Counted from the first letter of the stretch, positions 46,223 to 57,573 are shown. The stretch: 64,000 nt of DNA from Valencia hispanica (GCA_963556495.2 OY747716.1:51328318-51392317); one strand, 5' to 3'. Program-made: numbers and translations. The notes: generated from the letters alone by a model not told the origin.

Positions 46223-48075
46223 GGGTGTCGCAACCTGGCAGCCAGGTGTTACATCGGTCTAACTGTGTCGCAGACAAAACACAGGACAATGCTACTTTCT
46301 CAGCAAACAGGCACTTAATGGGTAGAACACCACACTGGTGAACACTGGCTGGCTTTGAAGCGCACGGAATCATCAACCCCAGCCTGTTCTCCGAGGAAGA
46401 AAAAACAAAAGAAACTCCGGCACAGAGAAAGCTCTGAACCCAGGCCTGCTAAAAGTAAACAAAAGAGGTTTCAGCCAAAAACATTACTCCAGATATTACT
46501 CCACCTGGAATCCCGCTGAAAAAGATTTGCAGCCCTGAGTTCCCCGAAAGATGACGCAGCCCCGGGACCAGTCAAAGCTACCAGGAGAAACCCAGCCGCA
46601 TCAAATGGACACATATCAAAGTAAGAGCCCCCCCAGCATAGATTGTTATCATACAAGATCAATTAATGGAATTGAGGCTTTTTGTAGCAAGAACACCAGA
46701 GTTTATAGCTGCTACAAAAATGCAGTGAGAGAAATATCAGAAAAAATCCAGAAAATCTTGGACCAACACCCTACATTGGAAAAGCTTGTCATTCATGCTG
46801 GATCAGCAGATATCACGATGAGAGACTTTTCTGATCTCCTACAGAGACTTGATGGACTTAACGTAAACATCCTCATCAGCGGACCAGTCCCTGAAGGGAA
46901 TGATGAAAGATTTAGCAGACTCTGCATGCTCCAAAAATGGTTGAAAAAACAATCAGCTGAGAAGTCGTTCACATTTATTAATAATTTGTAAGTATTTGGA
47001 AGTGCTAATCATCTGTTCAAAGAAAGGCTACGTTATCTGAACAAGGCCGGAGTAAGGCTGTTGGCAGCAAACATTTTGTCTGATCAAAATCAGAAAGCAA
47101 GCACTTGCTCCCAAAAGCTGACCTTGAGGCGCCCATGGATATCAGAGAACAAAAACAGCAAGTCATGATGACACCACAGGACCGAACAGATAAACAACCA
47201 TCAGAGATTAAGTCTTCATCTTCCTGTGACTCAGCCACATCAAATGAGTCTCCATTTAGAAACTTTACAGACAGACTGAACGAGCAAATCAAATTTGGGA
47301 CACAATTAACACCTAAACTTAGACTACACCAAACGCCTGGGACTAGTGTCAATAAGCCTGGGAGCTTCCCCCCACTGATTATTACAGATATTTGATATTT
47401 GAGGGAACCGGGTAATAAATCTACCCCTACAGTCTCCCAGAATTCACCCGGCACCCCTGAGGCTATATCAGTGATTATCAGCAGCAGGAAACATAAACCG
47501 TTAACCACACGCTCTCATATTAAACAAAATCTCAAATTGATAACCTGTCAGAAGGTTCAGCTGCCCATCATCACAATACTTAAGTTAGCTTTATTAAACA
47601 TTAGATCTCTATCCGGGAAGTCTTTTCTTATCAATGACTTCATCACTGAGCATAATTTACATGCCTTTTTTTTATCAGAAACCTGGCTAGATGTAAATAC
47701 TGAAACAACTGCATTAATAGAATCTACTCCTACAAATTACAATTTCTTAAGCTAGAGCAGAAAACAGACTTCCTGACGAGTGCAGAGCTGCTGAAACTCT
47801 GAACTGCTTTAAATCGAGAATAAAAACCCATATGTTTAGAATTGCCTTCGAGTAAATGATTGATGTCATATGTATAAAATGTGTTCATGCTCTCTTGCTA
47901 TATTGTGTATCATGTGTAATGAGTGTTTCATGCTAATTTGCTACTTTTACTTTTAATTTCTAATGTTATATTCCATGTTTGTTTCTTTTGTTTTTAAATC
48001 ACCAAATCACTTAAAGCACCTTGAATTACCCTGTTGTTGAAAGTGTGCTATACAAATAAAATTGCCATGCCTTGC
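46223..48075 (+). mobile_element. Internally deleted L2 LINE (subfamily L2-3) with 5' end and ORF1
   Basis: The insertion lies in a host sequence that is continuous in the paralogous introns at 6348-6415 and 52868-52940 (GTGTAATTTCAGTG ... TTTAGAGCTGATAAT). The 5' end begins near GTGTCGCAACCTGG. ORF1 and the start of ORF2 ([29 protein letters not shown]) are present. Everything from there to the last 60 codons of ORF2 is deleted, at the junction near 47757. The 3' UTR and AATAAAATTGCC end follow. Unlike the other L2 copies it kept its 5' part and lost its middle. Confidence 0.85.
46551..46988 (+). pseudogene. L2-3 ORF1, SGNH-type esterase-like domain
   Basis: A + strand frame with LEKLVIHAGSADITMRDFSD, LLQRLDGLNVNILISGPVP and RFSRLCMLQKWLKKQS. 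These align with the GTNDI-like and SGP blocks of the GDSL/SGNH esterase found in ORF1 of L2 and CR1 LINEs. The stop at 46989 is followed by FGSANHLFKERLRYLNKAGV, which would normally be the same domain with the catalytic D-x-x-H block; here that block is altered. The esterase probably helps particle or membrane interaction in LINEs; its exact role is unsettled. Confidence 0.65.
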
Positions 48076-48935
48076 TATAATCTAGGACTTCCCAGAATCT
48101 CGCAATTTTAGAGCTGATAATACTTTGAATTCCATTCCATTGAATTCTATTCCCATTAACATTATATAATAATAATGTTAAGCCAACATAGGCAGCGGTG
48201 TGGAATGCAGGATGAATCCCATAAACTGGTGCCTATCTCCAGCAGTCATCAACCAAGAGGTGGAGTACACGCTGGACATGTCGCCAGTCCATCGCAGATG
48301 ATGTGATTTGTGAATCTTAAATTGAATAAATACATAAATAAATTATGTTTGTGATGGCAACATACAAATTCTTAGTCTGAATGTTGTCCTAATCTGTTCT
48401 TATGATACAATGTCTCGATCAAAAGTAAAAGGGGAAACTAATAGGACAGAGGTTTGTGATGTGAATCGGCTTGTGTTAGTGTGTAATCATGCTTATGTCA
48501 CTGGGAATTTTTAGTTATTTATTTGTATTTACAAATCAAAGCTTTTCCACTGGGCTGGGCTTCAGGCAGTTCCTTTGTTTTGAGGTGATCTTCTATGCAA
48601 CAATAAATAAAAACAGGCTTCCACAGACCTCAGATGAAGTGTGTGATGGGGGTCTTTTTGTTGCCTGAAAGTCCAACACACACTTTGCCTTTTTTAATGC
48701 CAGAGATTAGAAGAACCAAATAAGAACACAGGATCCACTTTTCTTCACATTATTATCCATAATGATTTATTATTATGTGGAAATTTTATCAGGGGAGATT
48801 ATTAAAATCTTGCCAGACACAGGAACATCTCCTCATTGGTCCCATTAAAAAAAAAAGATGCTCAAACAAATTCCAAACACACACATAATATAATCCTAAA
48901 ATAAAATGGTGCAGCAGCGTATTTGTTGCCTTTTA
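48076..48935 (+). other. NLR-B intron 5, host part between L2 and Tc1
   Basis: Begins with intron sequence paralogous to 6400 and 52920. A piece of a dispersed fish repeat lies at 48223-48305 (ending CGCCAGTCCATCGCAGATGA). The rest is AT-rich without recognised features. Confidence 0.5.
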
Positions 48936-49014
48936 CAGGTGAAACTCGAAAAATTAGAATATTGTGCAAAAGTTCATGTATTTCAGTAATTCAACTTAAA
49001 AGGAGAAACAAGTA

Positions 49015-50606
49015 CAGGTCCTTCTCAAAAAATTAGCATATTGTGATAAAGTTCATTCTTTTCCATAATGTAATGATAACAATTAAACTTTCATATATTT
49101 TAGATTCATTGCACACCAACTGAAATATTTCAGGTCTTTTATTGTTTTAAAACTGATGATTTTGGCATACAGCTCATGAAAACCCAAAATTCCTATCTCA
49201 AAAAATTAGCATATCATGAAAAGGTTCTCTAAACGAGCTATTAACCAAATCATCTGACTCAACTAATTAACTCTAAACACCTGCAAAAGATTCCTGAGGC
49301 TTTTAAAAACTCCCAGCCTGGTTCATTACTCAAAACCGCAATCATGGGTAAGACTGCTGACCTGACTGCTGCCCAGAAGGCCATCATTGACACCCTCAAG
49401 CAAGAGGGTAAGACACAGAAAGACATTTCTGAACGAATAGGATGTTCCCAGAGTGCTGTATCAAGGCACCTCAGTGGGAAGTCTGTGGGAAGGAAAAAGT
49501 GTGGCAGAAAACGCTGCACAACGAGAAGAGGTGACCGGACCCTGAGGAAGATTGTGGAGAAGGACCGATTCCAGACCTTGGGGGACCTGCGGAAGCAGTG
49601 GACTGAGTCTGGAGTAGAAACATCCAGAGCCACCGTGCACAGGCGTGTGCAGGAAATGGGCTACAGGTGCCGCATTCCCCAGGTCAAGCCACTTTTGAAC
49701 CAGAAACAGCGGCAGAAGCGCCTGACCTGGGCTACAGAGAAGCAGCACTGGACTGTTGCTCAGTGGTCCAAAGTACTTTTTTCGGATGAAAGCAAATTTT
49801 GCATGTCATTCGGAAATCAAGGTGCCAGAGTCTGGAGGAAGACTGGGGAGAAGGAAATGCCAAAATGCCTGAAGTCCAGTGTCAAGTACCCACAGTCAGT
49901 GATGGTCTGGGGCGCCATGTCAGCTGCTGGTGTTGGTCCACTGTGTTTTATCAAGGTCAGGGTCAATGCAGCTAGCTATCAGGAGATTTTGGAGCACGTC
50001 ATGCTTCCATCTGCTGAAAAGCTTTATGGAGATGAAGACGACCTGGCACCTGCTCACAGTGCCAAAACCACTGGTAAATGGTTTACTGACCATGGTATTA
50101 CTGTGCTCAATTGGCCTGCCAACTCTCCTGACCTGAACCCCATAGAGAATCTGTGGGATATTGTGAAGAGGAAGTTGAGAGACGCAAGACCCAACACTCT
50201 GGATGAGCTTAAGGCCGCTATCGAAGCATCCTGGGCCTCCATAACACCTCAGCAGTGCCACAGGTTGATTGCCTCCATGCCACGCCGCATTGAAGCAGTC
50301 ATTTCTGCTAAAGGATTCCCGACCAAGTATTGAGTGCATAACTGAACATAATTATTTGAAGGTTGACTTTTTTTGTATTAAAAACACTTTTCTTTTATTG
50401 GTCGGATGAAATATGCAAATTTTTTGAGATAGGAATTTTGGGTTTTCATGAGCTGTATGCCAAAATCATCAGTTTGAAAACAATAAAAGACCTGAAATAT
50501 TTAATTTGGTGTGCAATGAATCTAAAATATATGAAAGTTTAATTTTATCATTACATTATGGAAAATAATGAACTTTATCACAATATGCTAATTTTTTGAG
50601 GACCTG
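49015..50606 (+). mobile_element. Tc1-like transposon (inner), nearly intact
   Basis: A 1,592 bp element with TA at 49013-49014 and 50607-50608. Its ~210 bp inverted repeats start CAGGTCCTTCTCAAAAAATT (complement at right: CAGGTCCTCAAAAAATTAGC) and repeat the block CAAAAAATTAGCATAT at the inner edge, the IR/DR layout of many fish Tc1 elements. It carries one open transposase gene on the + strand. Confidence 0.95.
49344..50333 (+). CDS. Tc1 transposase, DD34E, open frame with a short deletion at the second Asp
   Basis: A 329-residue protein. Its DNA-binding part is ISERIGCSQSAVSRHLSGKS and KKCGRKRCTTRRGDRTLRKI. The catalytic core has LFSDESKFCMSF (first Asp), DDLAPAHSAKTT (second Asp) and SPDLNPIENLW (Glu), with 34 residues between the last two. 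The region before the second Asp reads LYGDEDDLAPAH. The outer element's remnant reads LYGDADFIFAVGL at the same place, so about five residues (the FIFQQ-like strand that positions the Asp) are missing here in frame. The gene is open but the enzyme is probably impaired. Start: ATG at 49344, inside the terminal repeats as expected. Confidence 0.93.
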   Translation: MGKTADLTAAQKAIIDTLKQEGKTQKDISERIGCSQSAVSRHLSGKSVGRKKCGRKRCTTRRGDRTLRKIVEKDRFQTLGDLRKQWTESGVETSRATVHRRVQEMGYRCRIPQVKPLLNQKQRQKRLTWATEKQHWTVAQWSKVLFSDESKFCMSFGNQGARVWRKTGEKEMPKCLKSSVKYPQSVMVWGAMSAAGVGPLCFIKVRVNAASYQEILEHVMLPSAEKLYGDEDDLAPAHSAKTTGKWFTDHGITVLNWPANSPDLNPIENLWDIVKRKLRDARPNTLDELKAAIEASWASITPQQCHRLIASMPRRIEAVISAKGFPTKY

Positions 50607-50839
50607 TATATGATCTAGACTCTTTACATGCAAAAAAGCGACATATTTCAAGCCTTTATTTGTTATGATTTTGATGATTATGGCTTATACCTTATGAAAA
50701 CCCCAAATTCAAAATCTCAGAAAATTTGAATATTGGATGAAATCAATAAAACAAGGATTTTATATACAGAAATGAAGGACCTCTGAAAATGATAATCCTG
50801 CATATGTAGTCAGTAGTTGGTCTGGGCTCCTTTTGCATC

Positions 50840-51710
50840 AATGACTGCCTCAATCTAGCGTAGCATGGATGCTATCAGTCTGTGGCTCTGCTGAGGTGTT
50901 ATGGAAGACCTTCAGCAGTTCTACATTGTTCTGTCTCATGTCTCTCATCTTTCTCTTGGCAAGGCTCCTTAGATTCTGTATGGGGGTCAAAGGTCAGGCA
51001 GTTTGTTGACCAATCAAGCCCAGTAATCCCACGGTCATTGAAGCAGGTTTTGGTACTTTTGGCAGTGTGGACAGGTACCAAGTCCTACTGCGAAAATAAA
51101 GTCAGCATCTCCATAAAGCTGGTCTGCAGAAGGAAGCATGCAGTTCTCCAAAATGTCCTGGTAGATGGCACTGTTGACTCTGGACTTGATAAAGCTCAGT
51201 GGACCAACACTAGCAGATGACATGGATCCCCACATCAACACAGACTGTGGAAACTTCCCACTGGACTTCCACCATCTTGTATTGTGTGCCTCTCCATTCT
51301 TCCTCCAGACTCTGGGACACATTTTCTTTAGCCCAGGTAAGATGCTTCTGACGTTGTTTGTTGTTCCGGAGCATCTTGACAAGAGGAATAGGACATGTGA
51401 AGCTCATGTCCAGGATCCGTCTGTGTGTGGCTGCTCTTGATGCTCTAACTCCAGGCTCAGTCCGCTCCTTGTGAAGGTCCACAACACTTTTCAATGGCCT
51501 TTTTCTGACAATCCTCTCCAGGCTGCGCTTATCCCTGCTCCTTCTGCACCTTTTCCTTCCACATAACTTTCTATTAATTTGCATTGATGCAGCACTTTGG
51601 GAACATCAAACTTCTTTTGCAATGACCTTTTGAGGCTTTCCCTCCTTATGGAGGAGGTCAATGATGGTTTTCTGCACAACTGTCCAGTCAGCAGTCTTTC
51701 CTATGACTGT
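50840..51710 (-). pseudogene. Tc1 transposase of the outer element, decayed
   Basis: The minus-strand pieces are in order but in several frames: a start region like GKTADWTVVQKTIIDLLHKE (51710-51640), NRKLCGRKRCRRSRDKRSLE (51580-51520), ERTEPGVRASRAATHRRILD, QSVLMWGSMSSASVGPLSFI (51260-51200), LYGDADFIFAVGLG, then ITGLDWSTNCLTFDPHTESK, where Tc1 has NWPANSPDLNPIEN. The catalytic Asp and Glu motifs are destroyed and at least three frameshifts exist. Confidence 0.88.
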
Positions 51711-52032
51711 GATTCTTACTGAACCAGACTGAGACCATTTATAGGGACAGGAACCCTTTGGAGGTGTTTTGGATTCATTAGCTGATTACAGTGGGACACT
51801 TTGAGCCTAAAATATTGAACCTTTTTACAATATTCTAATTTTCTGAGATTTTGAATTTGGGGTTTTCATAAGCTGTAAGCCATAATCATCAAAATTATTA
51901 CAAATAAAGGCTTGAAATATCTCGGTTTGCATGTAATAAGTCTATATCATATATTAGTTTCTCCTTTTAAGTGGAATCACTGAAGTAAACAAACTTTTCC
52001 ACAGTATTCGAATTTTTTACATTTCACCTGTA

Positions 52033-52488
52033 GGCTATGTTTCAATGCACGCCCAAACTGGCTACCTGGTTCACTTGGTACGGCCGGCAAGCAAAACCTC
52101 AAACGTCGCTACATACTTCAACCCAATACTCCATACACACTTCACAAAAATCTTCCTGGATTACTTGACACATGCTTCAAATTCTCAATCCAAAGGACAC
52201 ATCACTAGCTTTAATCATTAAAACTTCTATTCAGTATGTCCTGCTTCCAAACGTGCCTGCATTTGGGCCCAACCATGACATACAACATGACAATTTCTCC
52301 AACATTTTCTATGAAACTTGAACTGTTGTGTTGCACAGTGTGTTTGTATAGATGGGGCTGTTGGTGGAGCTGACCAAGTTTAAGAGCTGAAGTCAGCAGG
52401 TCTTAATAAGAGCTCTTTCACTGGTTTTATTGGACTGTTCTAACCTGCATCCTGTTGTCTTCAGCTCACGTTTTATTCTTTTATTCAG
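52033..52488 (+). other. NLR-B intron 5, end
   Basis: Host intron. From 52330 it is similar to 54218-54369, the lead-in to the next LRR exon (GTTGGTGGAGCTGAC block), which again shows that LRR exons were duplicated with their upstream intron sequence. Confidence 0.6.
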
Positions 52489-52662
52489 ATTGGAGGGTTG
52501 CAGTTTGTCAGAGGTCAGCTGTGCTTCTCTGGCCTCAGCTCTGAAGTCCAACCCCTCCCATCTGACAGAACTGGACCTGAGCAACAATGACTTGAAAGAT
52601 GCTGGAGTGACGGAGTTCTGTGGTTTTCTACAGATTTCCTCCTGCAAACTACAGATATTGAG
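52489..52662 (+). CDS. NLR-B exon 6: LRR exon
   Basis: A 174-nt exon between TTTATTCAG and TTGAG|GTAAGA, phase 2 at both ends. It encodes [20 protein letters not shown], then [20 protein letters not shown] and SSCKLQILR. This is a canonical pair of ribonuclease-inhibitor-type repeats with no disruption. Confidence 0.93.
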
Positions 52663-54369
52663 GTAAGACATCAGGTTTTTGTTTACTGATATTTTTTAAG
52701 AGAAAGTTGTTTACCCTGATCTGCAGATATATGGCTGATATTACACTGAACCACACTGAGGATCTTCATGGTAAAGTCTGCTTTCTTCTTCATTGATTCA
52801 TCCAGTTAAAGTTTCTTTGTTTTCAAACTTCCTCCCATGATTGAACAAATGGAAACATGAAAAAATGAGTGTAATTTCAGTGTTGGGTTGCAGCTATTTT
52901 TCAGAACTTCCAAGAATCCAGTGAATTTAGAGCTGATAATCCAGGAAATGTCTTTTCCCAACAACATTATTCAATAATGCTGAGCTAATATGTACTCCGG
53001 TGTGGAACTGTTGCGTTCCTTGGGTGTTTGGGCTTTGGGTTTGAGTTTTTCCTTCCAATGCATTTTTGTCTCCCTCTGGTGCTCTTGTGTTTGGTTGCCC
53101 TTCTCTGTGTTCATCTCTTATTTTCCCAAGTTCCTATACTTATCCTTTATTAGTCCCAGTTAGTTTTGTTATATTTAATTCCTCTGTCTAGTCCTTATGT
53201 TTTGCTCCTGGCCTTCCTCCCAGTTTCCCTAGCCATTCTGCCTTCTGTCCTAGCTACTGATTGTTTCCACCTGCTCCCTCACCTGCAACTGCTTCTCCTA
53301 ATTAGCCTTTAGCCCTCTCCCTGCCACTTACACACCTCCTCAGAATACTTAAGTCTTCCTCTGACTGTCACTACTCGCTGGTTCGTCGTCATTTTTCCCT
53401 GTCCGGTTCCTGCCTTCCCTGTCATCCTGTCCAGTTCCTGTTTTTCTTTTGCTCCTCCTGAGTTTGTAAGTGTATAGCTCCTTGTTTAATTAAATTTTAA
53501 GTTCTGTATTTTGCTGCATTTGGGTCCTCATTTACTCACAACATGACAGGAACACAGAAACAATCGTAGAAACAATGTAAGATTTCAGTCCTGGAGATGA
53601 CCCTTGGTACTCCTGTACAGAGCAGGAGAACGGGAGCACCAAGGGAATATTCTGTGAATAATTTAATATAATTCAGATGAAAAACTAATTTTATGCATTT
53701 TTAATGTCTTTAGTTTTTACCTGGAATTCCACACTGATTCAGGCTTGTGGCAGGAATCTTCTTTTCTTTCGGCTTTTCCCTTCGGGGTTTGCCCCAGCGA
53801 ATCACCTGTCTCTATTTAGTCCTATCCTCTGCAGGCTTGTTGCAGGAATATTCCAATGTAATTAGGATTTGATTACTTATTTTCTGTCTTAGTGAATGTG
53901 AATCTAGGGCCGAAGGTCAAGTTACAGAAAACAAGCTTGTTGTTCTAGCATAATGTCATCGACATGTAATAAACATTTTTCTTAAAGCTCTAGAAGGATT
54001 TTACTGACTAAAATGCTCAAACGCAACATGTCACAGTACTAGGTTCTAGTTCTGTGTGTCAGCTCTTAAAGTCAGTTTTACATTAAATCTTATGCATGAC
54101 ATGTTTTTATGGCTGTGGAATATTTACGGCTGATTTTATCTACATTAATCTACATTTGTTTATAATTTGTCCAAACTTGTTGTTTTTCTGTGTAACTTAA
54201 AAATGATCTGCAGAAGCTGGGATTTATGAAGATGTTGGTGGAGCTGACAGAGGTTTTTTTTTTTTTTGAAGCAGCAGCATTTTGTAGTATTAATGCGAGC
54301 TCTTTAACTGGTTCTGTTGGACTGTTTTGTCCTGTTGCCTTCAGCTCACATGTTTTATTCTTTATTCAG
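52663..54369 (+). other. NLR-B intron 6
   Basis: The first 330 bp are paralogous to the intron parts at 6132-6420 and 46023-46222. A solo LTR follows (53009-53548). The remainder to 54369 is host-like, with the duplicated LRR lead-in at its end. No further exon seen. Confidence 0.6.
53009..53548 (+). mobile_element. Solo LTR (LTR retrotransposon) with 5-bp target duplication
   Basis: A 540 bp segment that starts TGTTGCGTTCC and ends CATGACA (TG..CA ends) and is flanked by an exact GGAAC at 53004-53008 and 53549-53553. The interior is pyrimidine-rich on the + strand. There is no internal gag-pol region, so it is the product of recombination between two LTRs. A Gypsy-type origin is likely from the 5-bp duplication but not proven. 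Orientation is assumed. Confidence 0.82.
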
Positions 54370-54540
54370 GTTGAAGTTTTGCAGGTTGTCAGAGATCAGC
54401 TGTGCTTCTCTGGCCTCAGCTCTGAAGTCCAACCCCTCCCATCTGACAGAACTGAACTTGAGAGGAAACAACCTGAAGGAGTCAGATGTTCAACAGCTGG
54501 ATAATATTGCAAGCAGGCAAGATTACAAGCTGAACCATGT
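54370..54540 (+). CDS. NLR-B exon 7: last LRR exon
   Basis: A 171-nt exon between TTTATTCAG and CATGT|GTAAGT, phase 2 at both ends. It encodes [40 protein letters not shown] and [10 protein letters not shown]. Like the NLR-A exon at 16096 it has the closing KESD...QL form of the repeat. It joins in frame to the short exon at 59443. Confidence 0.9.
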
Positions 54541-54769
54541 GTAAGTAGAGGGTTGAAGTGAGTCCAGCTGCTGTCAGCAGTATTGAACTAAATCAAGTTA
54601 GTATCAAAGCAAAGATCCAGTGTTTCCAGTAAAACTGCAGCTTCTCAGTGGGAAGAAAATGGTGACAGGCTTCCTGATTGGACACAGAGACAACAATGAC
54701 CCGTGCTTGTGTTCCTGTGTTTGTGTTGATATGAAAATAACAATGTTGTTGTTGTGTTCATGTCTCCAG
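54541..54769 (+). other. NLR-B intron 7, host part before the Harbinger insertion
   Basis: Paralogous to 16249-16455 of NLR-A with visible divergence; it ends at the CAG where the Harbinger-like element inserted. Confidence 0.75.
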
Positions 54770-54799
54770 GAGCCCGTTGCACAAAACTAGGATAAGGGA

Positions 54800-55724
54800 T
54801 TAAGTCGGGATATCTTGGTTATCTTAGCTCAACTTATCCGTGATCTGGTTGCACAAAAACGGGATTGGGGCAGTAGGATATGTTATGGTATAAGTTACCA
54901 TGGAGATTGATTCAGTGGAGCTAGCCTGCTCCAGACCAGGATGGGCTGGTTTTGTTTGTACGAGCACTAAATAAGTTGTCGGGGAGCACGCCGCACTGCC
55001 ACAGAACTGTCAATAATGCGCACCGTTTTTTTTTATCACAATTCTTTTTTCGATGAAACAAAAATGTTCTGGGATGGCCGTGTGATCACAGCTTTATTAT
55101 GATGAGAAGGAGGAGAGTTGTTAAAATGAGGGCTGTGGTACATTTTGTGGAAGGTATACTTAAGTATAAGTTTCAGTTTTTCTTTCTTCCACAGTGTGGC
55201 TCTAATACGCCATTGTATAAAATACACATCCCAAATAAATATAAATACACAGTAACATTGTGTTCCTTTTATTGAATAAGGATTAACATATCAGGTAAAC
55301 CATCAGCTCCTTTAAAAACGGAAGTCACACATTGACTCTTTAAGATAGAAAGCACAAAAACAAAGCATATTATAAAACACAAGGAAAATACACATTCAAA
55401 GGTCTGAATATAATCCACTTCACGTGTCTGCACACTGAAATAAATGGACAAAATCTATACACATCAAATGAACAGATAAATGAATGGATGCAGTAGCCTC
55501 CCTGCAAGCTTGTATACAAACAGTATACAGCACAAACATCATAAGAGGCCAAATCAGTTAAAATTAAATAAATAAAAATATTCTGCCACTGCAGGACATA
55601 ACTGAAATCTAAAGAATGCATATTAACTAAAATATAACACATTTGACAGTTTCCCCCTTGCCAGAATCACTGCTAAAACAGCACAATGTGTGTATCGAAA
55701 AATAGAAACATATTCAGAAACATA
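54800..55724. other. Left interior of the Harbinger-like element
   Basis: AT-rich sequence with no protein motif that I can recognise in either strand. The short frames of the minus strand (55036-55873) lack conserved motifs. Confidence 0.4.
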
Positions 55725-56568
55725 CATAATTTACTGCGCCCCGGCTCTCCCGGTCCATTGACCGGCCCGTCCTGGCTCGTCACTGCTGCCCCCCGGGCCC
55801 CTGCATAGTGGCCGCTGGACATTCCCCTGGGGTTCTCCTTTTCTCCTCTCTTGGGGGATGCGGTCGGCCCCACCCGGGTCCGCCTGGGGCTCTGGGGGTC
55901 CTTTGGACGTCTTGGCTCTGATCTCCTTCATGTCTGCATCGATTCCTGGCAGACGGATTGATGCCTGCTCACACCAGCTATCGAACACTCTTTTGGAGAA
56001 ACCTTATATGCACCAGCATGCTAACACACACACATAGATGTGGGGTCTCTGGTGTTTACAGATATATTCTTGGGCTGAGGTTATCATTACTAGAGCTAGA
56101 TTAATCGGTACCATGAGTTTTTCTGTGACGTTGTTGTATTTTTATATCTATTTTTGTGTGATGTGGTTGTGTAATTCTTAGTTCACAATGTTTGGTTGGT
56201 TTTGTCGATGTTCCTTTTTCGTGTTTTGTTTAGTTTTTCCTCCTCTCTCTGCCGTCCTGTGGGTATGGAGGCAGACTTCAATGTCTTCCTGTGTTTTCTT
56301 TGTTCCCCTTCCTCTTTTGTATTTTCAACTCACCCTCTCTCTTGACTTTTTGTTTCCTACCTCTCTTCTTCATCTTCCTTCTTTCTTCTCCTTAATTTTC
56401 CGTGTCCATAACATCAGGAAATAAAAACCCCAACAATTCATAATAAAGATTTTTCACACATATATCAAAAGTTGTACTGCTCTGCTTGTGAAAGTAAATC
56501 TGTTGGGCTTCTACTTGGTACTCAGACACCAATTCTGAGCTCCACACTGCCAAACAGGACACGTAAAA
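55725..56568 (+). mobile_element. Family R retroposon copy
   Basis: Aligns with 8150-9000 of the copy in the Tc1: GC-rich front, TTATATGCACCAGCATGCTA, GGCTGAGGTTATCATTACTA, the T/C-rich run and the conserved end GAGCTCCACACTGCCAAACA (56537-56556), then a poly-A tail. The front is cut at a different place, so the copies are independent 5'-truncated insertions. The two share about 95% or more identity by eye over 400 bp, which makes both fairly young. Confidence 0.85.
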
Positions 56569-56571
56569 AAA

Positions 56572-57355
56572 AAAAAGACAGGGAGTACAATAGAAAAAAC
56601 CTAACAGTTAAAGCTAAGCTAAAAAAAATTGTCTTTAAGCGAGTTTTAAAAATTAAAGACGGGGACTGCTTAACAGGCCGAAGGAGCTCATTTCAGGGTT
56701 TTGGTGCATAAACGGAGAAAGATCGTTCACCTCGGGCTTAGGAGCGTGTCTTCGAGACACTCAAGAGAAAGAGGTCTGTAGACCTGAGTGCCCGGGTAGG
56801 AAGGGGCATGGCCACTTAAAGACTTAAAAACAAATGAAAGATCTTTAAAATGAATTCTAAACTGGACTGGCAGCCAATGCAGTGATTTTTAAATGGGTGT
56901 GATATGCTTGCTCCTAACAGCACCAGTCAAGAATCTAGCAGCTGCCCTTTGGAGGGAGGCTTTGTTAATACCAATCAGGGAGGAGTTTAAGTAGTCGAAA
57001 CGAGATGTAATAAATGCGTGTATTATGGATTCCAGATACTTTTTCCTTAGGATGGGTTTTAATTTGGAGATCCATCTTAATTGGGGGGGGTACCAAGTCA
57101 AGTTTGAGTCCGAGATTGGTGACGGAGTGGCTGAGACATGAGGCAGGTCTATTGGGGGAATAGCACCATTCGTATTACGAACAAACAGGACAGCCTCAGT
57201 TTTGGAATCATTGAAGTGCAGAAGCTCATAGAGTGACTGAAGAGAAACATGAGGTTTGAGTGGCACATATCTGGCAGTCATAAGCATAAAGATGGTACTG
57301 GACACTATGCTTCCTAAAAATCATCCAGGGGGAGAATGTATAGTGAAAACAATTT
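56572..57355 (-). mobile_element. LINE fragment, RT C-terminal part (L2/CR1 lineage)
   Basis: On the minus strand: LQSLYELLHFNDSKTEAVLF (after the RT catalytic motif), SDSNLTWYPPQLRWISKLKP, SIIHAFITSRFDYLNSSLIG and ARFLTGAVRSKHITPI. This matches the layout of L2/CR1 reverse transcriptase C-terminal regions but is clearly a different family from L2-1 to L2-3. Frame breaks are present. It directly follows the poly-A tail of family R. Confidence 0.75.
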
Positions 57356-57450
57356 TCAATTTTCAATAAAAAACTTGACTGATTCATAATCAGAGTACAA
57401 ATGCATTTTTGGAGATGTGAATTAACTATTTGGATTGTAATGGTGATGTT

Positions 57451-57573
57451 TTAGCAGAGCTTTATCACTGTGGCAGTGTCTCCTTTCTTTTTAATTATGT
57501 CTTTAACCTTCTCGTATGCCTCCATAAGGATTTCTGCCTCCAGCGGGCAACAGTAAGCTGCTCTACTTGCCAT
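57451..57573 (-). pseudogene. Harbinger Myb/SANT-like protein, N-terminal remnant
   Basis: A 40-codon minus-strand frame starting MASRAAYCCPLEAEILMEAY and containing EKVKDIIKKKGDTATVIK. This resembles the start of the Myb-like DNA-binding protein that accompanies the transposase in fish Harbinger elements. It ends in an early stop. Together with the terminal repeats and CAG duplication it identifies the element type. Confidence 0.6.

Larger units (their letters stand above)
48936..52030 (-). mobile_element. Tc1-like transposon (outer), split by a second Tc1
   Basis: The terminal repeats start CAGGTGAAACTCGAAAAATT (left) and CAGGTGAAATGTAAAAAATT (complement of the right end), with TA at 48934-48935 and 52031-52032. 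Terminal repeats are about 200 bp and carry inner direct repeats. The second Tc1 is inserted 78 bp from the left end, at a TA in the terminal repeat: the uninterrupted right repeat reads through the same site. Without it the outer element is about 1.5 kb. Confidence 0.93.
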
